Source: Rhizobium sp. EC-SD404 | GTDB taxonomy: Bacteria; Pseudomonadota; Alphaproteobacteria; Rhizobiales; Rhizobiaceae | Assembly: GCF_902498825.1 (NCBI RefSeq) | Contig: NZ_LR701449.1 | Span: 1-20,032 of the forward strand | Length of the DNA stretch: 20,032 bases | Reading direction: 5' to 3' | Part shown: positions 13,598 to 20,032 of the stretch, one piece after another | Layout: the number at the start of each line of letters is the position of its first letter | Numbering within the stretch: the stretch's first letter is position 1 | Translations under genes and position numbers: made by a program | Notes under the pieces: model-generated | Database searches by the model: none | What the model was told of the DNA's origin: nothing | The model's input: only the letters and a program-made list of their open reading frames with translations

Positions 13598-13909
13598 TTA
13601 ATCCGATTTGGCGGTTGCTGTTAGTATGTGGGCGAGTTCTTCGTGAAATTGCAGAAATCTCGCCACGAACTCTTCGTCGGTTTCCCCAGCAACGCGCTGG
13701 ATTTTTACGAGGTCGACATCGTATGACACGGCCAAATTGTACAGTTCAATAAAACTCCCGGAATCAGTCAAGCGCACTGCCTCGTCCGTCGAGATTTCCC
13801 GGTCTACCCATGCCTGTAAAGAGTATCGGACTGTTGAACTAGGAACGTAGGGCTCTACCATAAATTCACATTTATTCTTCGAGGGAAGCATGAAACCGAT
13901 CAAAAACAT
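13598..13909 (-). CDS. Hypothetical protein, AT-richer than surroundings
   Basis: A 103-codon frame from ATG 13909, with other starts at 13891 and 13858. The protein is mostly helical and acidic (STDEAVRLTDSGSFIELYNL, then VSYDVDLVKIQRVAGETDEE). No signal peptide or membrane helix. Third-position GC is clearly lower than in the core genes nearby, suggesting recent acquisition. No family recognised. It sits between the EAL remnant and a 320-bp gene-free stretch. Confidence 0.5.
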   Translation of the reverse strand: MFLIGFMLPSKNKCEFMVEPYVPSSTVRYSLQAWVDREISTDEAVRLTDSGSFIELYNLAVSYDVDLVKIQRVAGETDEEFVARFLQFHEELAHILTATAKSD

Positions 13910-14229
13910 TTGTTAGCTGCTCATTCGGAAGATTTGATTTGGATAATAAAAGAAATATTGGTGGGAAACGACGAAGCCTGATTTAACAGCTGAAGGCTCT
14001 CTTTCAGCGATCACCGCCGGCATGCCGCTCCAAACTCCATGACAGGGCGCGGTCGTTCGCCCTTCGCAATGATTGGCTAACTTTGAACACGTGTATAAAC
14101 GGCTTGCGAGGTAGGCACTAACCCATCAGTGCCATGGCTTCTTTGTGCAACCCGAGCCGCCTATCGGCTTCGCGTCAAGGATTTTGTTACCGATCCGCGA
14201 TAGTCCTGTACTGAACAGGATCGCAATTG
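13910..14229. other. Intergenic region before the GAF gene, 320 bp
   Basis: No gene. Short inverted repeats are visible: GCTGAA...TTCAGC around 13990-14010 and GGCACT...AGTGCC around 14115-14135. The left third is AT-rich. The promoter of the GAF gene is expected near 14150-14210, but no certain boxes were identified. Confidence 0.4.
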
Positions 14230-14772
14230 ATGAGCACTTTTAAACCGTATCCCTTACCGCGTGACGAAGATGCCCGCCTCAAAGCTCTGGCGACCATGGC
14301 GGTGCTCAACACGCCACCCGATCAGTCCTTTGACATCATCGTCGATCTGGCTGCGCACCTGTTCCACGTTCCGATAGCTTTGGTGTCGATCGTCGGCCGC
14401 GACCATCAAATTTTCAAGGCTCGTGTGGGGCTGGATGTGTGCGAGACCAGCAGGGATATCTCATTCTGTGCCCATGCCATCGTCCAGCGAGACGTCCTCG
14501 TCATTCCTGACGCCAGCCGTGATCCCCGTTTCTCGGCCAATCCGTTAGTAACCGGAGCACCCTTCATCCGGTTTTATGCAGGGGCTCCCCTGATCGGTTT
14601 ACATGGTCAGCCAATCGGTACGCTTTGCATTCTGGACCGCGTGCCACGCGCAGGTATGTCCGAGCACGAGATGCTCACCTTGCGAAAGTTGGCCCGCATG
14701 ACGATTCTCCGAATGATGACGAGAACGGTCATCGACGACAACATGGACAAACTCATGCCGATCCCGGCATGA
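14230..14772 (+). CDS. Stand-alone GAF-domain sensory protein
   Basis: A 180-residue protein; ATG 14230 is preferred to the TTG immediately upstream, with CAGGA about 12 nt before. Nearly the whole length is one GAF domain of the kind found before GGDEF or histidine-kinase domains in alphaproteobacteria. The opening LPRDEDARLKALATMAVLNT is a standard lead-in. It is followed by FDIIVDLAAHLFHVPIALVS, then the signature FKARVGLDVCETSRDISFCA, then DASRDPRF and FYAGAPLIGLHGQPIGTLC. No output domain follows; the protein ends in a short helix. GAF domains of this type bind small ligands or tetrapyrroles; the conserved Cys residues (DVCETSRDISFCAH) are typical but do not prove chromophore binding. 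It probably acts with a separate kinase or cyclase. Confidence 0.92.
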   Translation: MSTFKPYPLPRDEDARLKALATMAVLNTPPDQSFDIIVDLAAHLFHVPIALVSIVGRDHQIFKARVGLDVCETSRDISFCAHAIVQRDVLVIPDASRDPRFSANPLVTGAPFIRFYAGAPLIGLHGQPIGTLCILDRVPRAGMSEHEMLTLRKLARMTILRMMTRTVIDDNMDKLMPIPA

Positions 14773-14848
14773 GTGACTAAGCCTGACAAATCGCCCCTGC
14801 ATGAACCGCCGAGTTCGCGACTTGGGCAGTGATGATCAAATCATAGTC

Positions 14849-14883
14849 TGATCCGGCCCAGCGGTCGCTTCGGGGCCGGATCA
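14849..14883. terminator. Hairpin between convergent genes
   Basis: A perfect 11-bp inverted repeat TGATCCGGCCC / GGGCCGGATCA with a 13-nt loop lies between the stops of the GAF gene (plus) and the Rnk-like gene (minus). No T-tract. The position suggests it ends transcription from both sides. Confidence 0.6.
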
Positions 14884-14910
14884 ACATGTAGCACCGAGGG
14901 GTCGCCTCTC

Positions 14911-15438
14911 TTATTGGTCGCCCCATTTGGTCGACAGCCCTGGAACTGACGGGGTCGACGACTTTTGCGTTGATCCTTGAATGACCTTCAGCATCGGCCT
15001 CTTAAATGAAGTTGCGGCAGGTATTTGAGGGACGAGTTTCGCGCGTCGAGCGGCTTCTGGCTGATAGTGCACCCTTTCCAGCTTAATGCTTTCAAAGGTC
15101 TGATCGCCCATTGTCAGTTTAAATGTCTGACCTTCTGTCAGCCCAAGAAGGCTGAGGCCGCGCAGCGTGGAGATCGGGAGAAACATGCCCACGGCTGGAC
15201 CCATGCGTTCAGCGCTGAGCTGGCGGGTATCGGTGTCATTGTCATCGACTCTGTATGTGATGCGGCTGCTCAGCGTCGCGACCTCTGCCGGTACATCATC
15301 CCGGAAAACCACGACGGCATTTTGGAGCTTTTGATCGAGGACGCGGGCCAGCGGTGCCCCTGGATCGAGGCATCGATCGCGCATGACTTCGAGAATGGTG
15401 AAATCCTTGGTGGTAAGAATGCAGCTGTCTTTGGACAT
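14911..15438 (-). CDS. Rnk/GreA C-terminal-like nucleoside-diphosphate kinase regulator, long form
   Basis: A 175-residue protein from ATG 15438 with GGAGACG upstream. The N-terminus SKDSCILTTKDFTILEVMRD and the segment AVVVFRDDVPAEVATLSSRI identify the rhizobial GreA/GreB C-terminal-like family. The FKBP-like C-domain continues with MGPAVGMFLPISTLRGLSLL and GLTEGQTFKLTMGD, then ERVHYQPEAARR. A Ser/Thr/Lys-rich tail follows. Members bind RNA polymerase near the secondary channel or influence nucleoside-diphosphate kinase; the exact role of this version is unknown. It lacks the GreA coiled coil needed for transcript cleavage. A shorter paralogue lies directly upstream on the same strand (148 bp away). 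Confidence 0.88.
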   Translation of the reverse strand: MSKDSCILTTKDFTILEVMRDRCLDPGAPLARVLDQKLQNAVVVFRDDVPAEVATLSSRITYRVDDNDTDTRQLSAERMGPAVGMFLPISTLRGLSLLGLTEGQTFKLTMGDQTFESIKLERVHYQPEAARRAKLVPQIPAATSFKRPMLKVIQGSTQKSSTPSVPGLSTKWGDQ

Positions 15439-15586
15439 CGCACGTCTCCATTGCGCTCCGTCGGGAGCGTCTGAATGATAGGAACGTTGAAGGATCATCC
15501 CCTGGTCGCCTCGCGACACAGGGGCTACGATCCTGCGATGAGACACCCACCACAAAGCGAGAGTCTGTTTATAGAACCGTTGCGCT

Positions 15587-16021
15587 TCATGACGTCGTCA
15601 CGGGAGCGGTTGGGATTGCCGGATCTTCTGCTTGCGCGGGTTCCACGGCTGTCACGGTCAAGCGATGCACCCGGCCGTCAGGGCCTGTCCAATGGATGGA
15701 CTGTCCCACGGTAAGGCCAACGAGGGCAGCCCCGATGGGGGACAGGATGGAAACCTTTCCCTCAGCGATGTCGGCATTACCTGGAAAGACCAGCGTTACG
15801 ACGCGCTCCTCTCCGAGATCGCTCGAAAAGCGCACAGAGGAGCCCATCCTGACGAACCCCCGGGATCGACGAGGCTGATCGACGATCCGCGCTCGATCGA
15901 GTTCCGCGGCCAAAAATGATGCCACTTCAACATTTGTGCAGCGATCGACAAGACGAGATAGTCGATCATGGTCTTGACGCGTGACGGTGATCGCGGGCTT
16001 CCGGTTGGTATGGTGAGACAC
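15587..16021 (-). CDS. rnk: Regulator of nucleoside diphosphate kinase (Rnk)-like
   Basis: A 144-residue protein from GTG 16021 after GAGGACGGGGACG; a longer in-frame start at 16057 exists. The N-terminal helix ITVTRQDHDRLSRLVDRCT is the Rnk lead, short compared with the GreA coiled coil. The C-domain shows GFVRMGSSVRFSSDLGEE, VVTLVFPGNADIAEGKVSIL and SPIGAALVGLTVGQSIHW, the classic Rnk/GreA_GreB_C pattern (S-x-L-x-P-I-G-x-A-L-x-G-L). A Pro/Ala-rich tail ends the protein. Rnk binds RNA polymerase in Gram-negative bacteria. It is followed by the related gene at 14911-15438; the pair is probably a duplication or a functional couple. Confidence 0.9.
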   Translation of the reverse strand: MSHHTNRKPAITVTRQDHDRLSRLVDRCTNVEVASFLAAELDRARIVDQPRRSRGFVRMGSSVRFSSDLGEERVVTLVFPGNADIAEGKVSILSPIGAALVGLTVGQSIHWTGPDGRVHRLTVTAVEPAQAEDPAIPTAPVTTS

Positions 16022-16380
16022 AAACGTCCCCGTCCTCAAGGATACGTGCGACAACAAATGTTGCCGACACCAGCTTCATGAAATTATGGATTGGTTGCCG
16101 CATCTGCGGTCTCGGGCGGCCCTTAAGCCTGCCAATTTCGCCCCACAGCTAGGGCGAGCGCCAACTAGCCGGGGGTCAGATGCCCGCGATGGGGAACACC
16201 CGAAAATGTCGCAACAAATGGCGTTTTAGCTGATCCATTCTCACAAGCTGGATATTCCAGTTGAAGAAGTCAAGCCAGTTACCGCCTGAACCCGAATTGA
16301 GCAGCCATCCCGGCTAACGACTTTATTTAGGCGAGTAGACGATCACTCTGCGATTGATCGAGCGAGATAAGCCGTGGTCC
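16022..16380. other. Intergenic region, 359 bp
   Basis: No gene was recognised. It contains the expected promoter of the rnk-like gene at its left end. The decamer CAACAAATG(T/G) occurs twice (near 16052 and 16212), the first within CAACA-AA-TGTTG. Nothing else stands out. Confidence 0.4.
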
Positions 16381-16563
16381 CTATTGCGCTGCCGCGATCT
16401 CAGCGTGAACGACAATCCCGGTGCGATCTTCTACACCTAAATCTACAAACCCGAACAGGCTGGCTGACAGCAAAGTCAACACCATGATCTTGCTTGAAGC
16501 GACCAGCAGGAACACAGGTTTCATGCGGCACGCTACGGCCGCTTCTTCTTTTTGGGTGTACAT
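16381..16563 (-). CDS. Small hydrophobic protein, hypothetical
   Basis: A 60-residue frame from ATG 16563, with GGAGAG 9 nt upstream. A central membrane or signal helix is visible (KIMVLTLLSASLFGFVDLGV), followed by a short tail VEDRTGIVVHAEIAAAQ. An internal ATG at 16524 would start the protein just before the helix. It could be a secreted or membrane-anchored small protein. No family recognised. It stands alone. Confidence 0.45.
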   Translation of the reverse strand: MYTQKEEAAVACRMKPVFLLVASSKIMVLTLLSASLFGFVDLGVEDRTGIVVHAEIAAAQ

Positions 16564-17161
16564 ATTGAAACTCTCCGGCAGTCCCTTGCATCTGGAACGG
16601 CTTGTAGTCGCTCAGGTTCCGCAGCATTTTTTTGAAGCAGAAAAGCCTGTGTGCTTGTGGCCACGATCGACTGCAAGTTGAGCAACCGAGCGTGGCGGTT
16701 AACGCCCTCACGTTACATTTCCTGTCGCCGTTCTAACTCCACGGTGACAGCATCCCGTTCCTGACATACTTGCGCTTCGGGTCGCAGGTATCTGGATGGG
16801 GTAGTCCGCGAAACGCGGGGCTATCCAATCAGCTGACCGCAAAGTTGAATTGTGTGGATATGATCGGGTGGCTTGATGGAGAGTTGACCGCCGGAGGTGG
16901 TTCCGCTTTCCATCATGCTGTGCTGCGACAACGACTTTGAAGTACTGCAACAACTGGCAAATCATTTTAACCAAATTGAAATTGTGCACGACGGTAATCG
17001 CTTCTGCGGGCGAGATCACTCTTGAGGCCATGAGCGCCAATGACCGCGATGACCATCTTCCGGCAGATCTGAACTTAGTCGTACGCATCCACCCGCTGAG
17101 CGTTGCTCATCGAAGATGAGCCTTTGACAGCTTCTGCCCCACTGCAGGTTGGGAACCTCTC
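16564..17161. other. Intergenic region before the chemoreceptor, 598 bp
   Basis: No gene with support. Frames at 16708-17088 (minus) and 16915-17022 (plus, 35 codons) have no family match. The chemoreceptor promoter should lie in the right part. GGTTGGGAACC just before its ATG is a short near-palindrome. Confidence 0.4.
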
Positions 17162-19123
17162 ATGAAATTCTTGTCGCACGCTTCGGTTAGAGCGAAAATA
17201 CTGACGCTCGTTGTCGCGCTTGCCGTGACCTCTGTGGGCGGCGCCGCCTTCATGGCTTACAAAGCCAATTCATCGAGCGCTACCTTTCTGGAGTTCATCG
17301 AGTCTGACATTGAAGCCACATCGATGGTTTCCCGTGCGACGCGGAATCTACAATCTGTCGCCTACCGCTCCTATCAGGCACTCGACAGTGAACCCGGATC
17401 ACCAGCGCATGCAGTTGCTCTGGAAAGTTACGAAGGCAACACCGAGCAGATGGTGGAACGTCTTTCGAGAGCCATCGAATTGATGCCGGCGGAAGCGACA
17501 GTGCTTTCGTCGCTCCACGATCGTGCAACGCAGATTGTAGAAGGCACGGGCTACGCCATCGATCTCGATGCTTCCGGCGATAATGAAGCGGCCCGCTCCG
17601 CCATGATCGAGACCGACCTTCTCATCGATGGACTGACGACCGATCTTCGCGTCTGGAGCGAGGGCATGTCCGACACTATTCAGGGGCAGAGCACCGCACT
17701 GAAATCGACTAGTGATTGGCTGACGCTGATCACTCTTGGGGCCCTCATTGCGCTTTCAGTGGCGATGGCGATCGTGTCCTTGATCGTCTCCACGCTGGGC
17801 ATCACGCGTCCCATCGCGGCGTTAAATGCGCGCATGCAGTCTCTGGCGGAAGGTGATCGTGAAGCATGGGTGCCTGGGCTCAGCCGCGGCGATGAGATCG
17901 GCAAGATGGCTGACGCTGTTGAGGCTTTCCGGCAGGCTGCCATCGAGAAAGTCCGTCTTGAAGATGAGGCGATCGAAGCCCGCGGGATGAGCGAGTCCGA
18001 GCGGCTGGAACGCGAACGCCTCAAAGCCAAAGAAGCTGCAGAAATCCAGGCGGTAGTTGACGCTCTCGCCGACGGACTTGGCAAGCTCGCCGACGGGGAC
18101 CTCGGCTATCAGTTGGATCGACCCTTTGCTGGTGAAATGGATAAGCTGCGCGCCGACTTCAACAACGCTGTCAGCAAGCTCAATTCAGCAATGGTATCGG
18201 TTACGGAGAACGCCCGCGCGATCCATTCTGGCTCGGAAGAAATCCGGGTCGCAGCAGACGACTTGTCGCGTCGCACGGAACAGCAGGCAGCTTCGGTCGA
18301 GGAAACCGCTGCCGCGCTTGAAGAGATCACCACTACGGTTGCCGACAGCACCAAGCGCGCTGAAGAAGCCAGCCAGCTCGTCGCCAAAACGCGCGTCGAA
18401 GCTGAGAGATCCGGCCATGTCGTCAACCAGGCGATCATCGCGATGAGTGAGATTGAGAAGTCCTCAATCGAAATCTCTAACATCATCGGTTTGATCGACG
18501 ACATCGCATTCCAGACCAACCTACTGGCACTCAACGCTGGCGTCGAAGCTGCAAGAGCTGGCGATGCCGGTCGAGGCTTTGCAGTTGTGGCTCAGGAGGT
18601 GCGTGAACTCGCCCAACGCTCGGCTCGTGCGGCAACCGAGATCAAGGTTCTGATCAACGCCTCCGGTCAGCAGGTCAAATCGGGTGTGGCGTTGGTCGGC
18701 GAGACGGGGCAGGCACTTTCGACGATCGTGCTGGAGGTCCAGGAGATCAACACGCATGTCTCGGCGATTGCCGAGAGCGCGCGGGAACAATCACTCGGCT
18801 TGAAGGAGATCAACACAGCCGTAAATAGCATCGACCAAGGCACACAGCAGAACGCGGCTATGGTCGAGCAGTCGACCGCCGCCAGCCATAGCCTGGCTCA
18901 AGAGGCAGTCGCGCTCAATGAGTTGATGACGCAGTTCAAGATCGTCGACGGCTACACGAGCCAATCCAAGCCGGTGACAAAGGGGCCTGTTGTCGCAACT
19001 GACCGCGCGAGGTCTGTGGACTCACCCGCCCGGAAGCTCGGCCGGAAACTCGCGAGCGCATTCGGTGGTGGATCCACCGCCGCTGCGGTCGCTCAGTCGC
19101 ATGAGAGCTGGGAGGAGTTCTGA
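17162..19123 (+). CDS. Methyl-accepting chemotaxis protein
   Basis: A 653-residue chemoreceptor. The first membrane helix lies around residues 13-33 (ILTLVVALAVTSVGGAAF). A helical periplasmic sensor of about 150 residues (four-helix-bundle-like) follows, then a second helix around 185-208. A HAMP domain comes next (TRPIAALNARMQSLAEGD, then DEIGKMADAVEAFR), with a further HAMP-like segment around 297-345 (LADGLGKLADGDLGYQLD). The signalling hairpin tip is DDIAFQTNLLALNAGVEAAR then AGDAGRGFAVVAQEVRELAQ, which binds CheA and CheW. Methylation helices flank it (QQAASVEETAAALEEIT). The C-terminus SHESWEEF resembles the WExF tail that tethers CheR/CheB. The ligand is unknown. Its stop overlaps the cheW start (TGATG), so the two are made together. 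Confidence 0.96.
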   Translation: MKFLSHASVRAKILTLVVALAVTSVGGAAFMAYKANSSSATFLEFIESDIEATSMVSRATRNLQSVAYRSYQALDSEPGSPAHAVALESYEGNTEQMVERLSRAIELMPAEATVLSSLHDRATQIVEGTGYAIDLDASGDNEAARSAMIETDLLIDGLTTDLRVWSEGMSDTIQGQSTALKSTSDWLTLITLGALIALSVAMAIVSLIVSTLGITRPIAALNARMQSLAEGDREAWVPGLSRGDEIGKMADAVEAFRQAAIEKVRLEDEAIEARGMSESERLERERLKAKEAAEIQAVVDALADGLGKLADGDLGYQLDRPFAGEMDKLRADFNNAVSKLNSAMVSVTENARAIHSGSEEIRVAADDLSRRTEQQAASVEETAAALEEITTTVADSTKRAEEASQLVAKTRVEAERSGHVVNQAIIAMSEIEKSSIEISNIIGLIDDIAFQTNLLALNAGVEAARAGDAGRGFAVVAQEVRELAQRSARAATEIKVLINASGQQVKSGVALVGETGQALSTIVLEVQEINTHVSAIAESAREQSLGLKEINTAVNSIDQGTQQNAAMVEQSTAASHSLAQEAVALNELMTQFKIVDGYTSQSKPVTKGPVVATDRARSVDSPARKLGRKLASAFGGGSTAAAVAQSHESWEEF

Positions 19124-19590
19124 TGTCCGGCTCGATCAACAGCTCCAACACGTCTTTGGAAATCATCGCGTTCTATCTGGGCAACCAGCAGTTCTGTGTG
19201 GAAACGCTCGCGATAAGGGAGATCAGGGGGTGGGCGCCTTGCACACCCCTGCCTCACGCTCCCCGCGATGTGCTGGGTGTCATGAATTTGCGCGGCTCAG
19301 TGATCCCGATCATCGATCTGGCGGCCCGTCTTGGGATGCCTGCCGCCCAACCCACAGAGCGCAGTGCCATTGTCGTCGCAGAAGTCTATGGGAAGGTTGT
19401 CGGGCTGGTCGTTGAACGTGTGTCGGACATTTTGTCGGTCAGTCCGGGCGACATCCAACCGATACCTCTCGTGTCCGCCGAGTTCCATGCAAGCTATGCG
19501 GAAGGCATCATCCCGTTGCCGTCGGGAATGGTCTGCTTCCTCAACTTGGCTCGCCTGTTGACGAAAAATCCGGCTGAACTGGCTGCATAA
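19123..19590 (+). CDS. cheW: Chemotaxis coupling protein CheW
   Basis: A 155-residue adaptor that links receptors to the CheA kinase in the cytoplasmic array. ATG 19123 overlaps the receptor stop by one base. The CheW fold is complete: IIAFYLGNQQFCVETLAIRE, then the conserved LPHAPRDVLGVMNLRGSVIP and IIDLAARLGM, then VYGKVVGLVVERVSDILSV. The end is a short helix after FLNLARLLTK. The N-R-G-x-V-I-P-I-I-D-L motif is canonical (here as NLRGSVIPIIDL). It is encoded with a single receptor and without cheA, cheY, cheR or cheB in view, so it probably joins an array whose kinase is encoded elsewhere. Confidence 0.95.
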   Translation: MSGSINSSNTSLEIIAFYLGNQQFCVETLAIREIRGWAPCTPLPHAPRDVLGVMNLRGSVIPIIDLAARLGMPAAQPTERSAIVVAEVYGKVVGLVVERVSDILSVSPGDIQPIPLVSAEFHASYAEGIIPLPSGMVCFLNLARLLTKNPAELAA

Positions 19591-19956
19591 CGCTAAGACG
19601 GCGGATCGCTCACCGCGCGTCCTCGCTACCCGTTGCTTCCCGGGCTTCCACGACCATTACAAGCAATCGTCGTGTCAATTTCATGGAGCGAAGCCGGCGT
19701 CTCATTTGAGAGACCAAGGAGCGCACGACCGCTCGCATTTCTCTGCGCTATTTGATCGGAGCGAAGCGCGCTCAACGACCGGGCTAAAGTCCAGTGCCGT
19801 TGCACGACCTAGGCGAACAGAATTGAGTAAGCTGGCTCTAATTTGCTCACGAAAACTTTACCACATGTAATTTCAGCAGATAACGGCTCCTGAAGTTAAG
19901 CGATCGCACAGAATTTAAGCGCCAGAGTGCTGTTTCTTATTTATGGGGGAACAGCA
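19591..19956. other. Intergenic region, 366 bp
   Basis: No gene or strong hairpin was found. The last 100 bp become AT-rich, as expected for the promoter of the following gene. Confidence 0.4.
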
Positions 19957-20032
19957 ATGCTCAAGCAATTCCGGAACGATCGAAGCGGCAACTTTGCGAT
20001 CTTTGCAGCCTTTGCATTGCCAGTCACGCTCG
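19957..20032 (+). CDS. Probable Tad/Flp-pilus TadE/TadG-like protein, 3' truncated by window
   Basis: ATG 19957 is preceded by GGGGGAACAGCA, a clear ribosome binding site. Only 25 codons are visible: MLKQFRNDRSGNFAIFAAFA then LPVTL. A basic start followed by R-S-G-N-F-A-I-x-x-A-F-A-L-P and the beginning of a hydrophobic helix is the standard opening of TadE/TadG-type pseudopilins and TadG-like proteins with von Willebrand domains in Rhizobiales. Which of these it is cannot be decided from the fragment. Confidence 0.7.
   Translation, partial: MLKQFRNDRSGNFAIFAAFALPVTL

Noticed and set aside
16915..17022. 35-codon plus-strand frame starting MLCCDNDFEVLQQLANHF before the chemoreceptor
   Set aside because: It looks slightly receiver-like, but it is too short, lacks the phosphorylation motifs, and no continuation in another frame was recognised.

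Overview
The window looks like a piece of an alphaproteobacterial genome, most likely Hyphomicrobiales/Rhizobiales (Rhizobiaceae or a near relative). The grounds are GC-rich codon use, a rhizobial-type outer-membrane beta-barrel protein, a DUF6894-type protein, a chemoreceptor ending in a WEEF-type tail, tandem Rnk/GreA-C-terminal-like regulators, and a rhizobial prophage-type lysis cassette. No tRNA, rRNA or CRISPR array was seen. Genus cannot be fixed from the sequence alone.

Layout. 1-5480: the 3' end of a membrane-anchored protein, a UGT-type glycosyltransferase (-), a small PRC-barrel protein (-), a perfect 15-bp inverted repeat, a decayed orphan VapC (PIN) toxin, a small predicted membrane protein, a stand-alone BLUF blue-light photoreceptor, and a retropepsin-like aspartic protease (-). 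5480-8640: a broken small gene region, a DUF6894 protein (-), then a relic prophage lysis cassette. The cassette holds a GH24 endolysin broken by frameshifts and an amber codon, a small membrane protein, a 44-aa ORF, and a coiled-coil/TM protein split by an amber codon. 8640-10500: two overlapping small membrane/exported genes (-), a strong bidirectional terminator, and an outer-membrane porin-like protein (-) with repeated CTCGAAT motifs upstream.

10500-13600 is a gene graveyard. An SRAP/YedK-family gene carries several disabling lesions. An MgtC/SapB gene is split by a complete IS3-family (IS2-like) element of 1341 bp with matching terminal inverted repeats and a 5-bp GCTGG target duplication. 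The element's own orfB has a 1-nt frameshift. Beyond it lies a C-terminal remnant of an EAL phosphodiesterase. 13600-16600 holds a hypothetical AT-richer gene, a stand-alone GAF protein, a convergent hairpin, two Rnk-like genes in tandem (-) and a small hydrophobic protein. 17162-19590 is an intact translationally coupled pair, a methyl-accepting chemotaxis protein then CheW. The window ends in the first 25 codons of a probable Tad/Flp-pilus TadE/TadG-like protein.

Sensory and signalling genes recur (BLUF, GAF, EAL remnant, MCP/CheW), but they are scattered and do not form one operon. The most distinctive feature is the density of recently broken genes, at least six with single-base lesions, around a prophage remnant and an IS. 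This suggests a relaxed accessory region. I found no convincing new multi-gene system. The best candidates for a second look are the retropepsin neighbourhood, the overlapping 48-aa/135-aa pair, and the motif cluster upstream of the porin.
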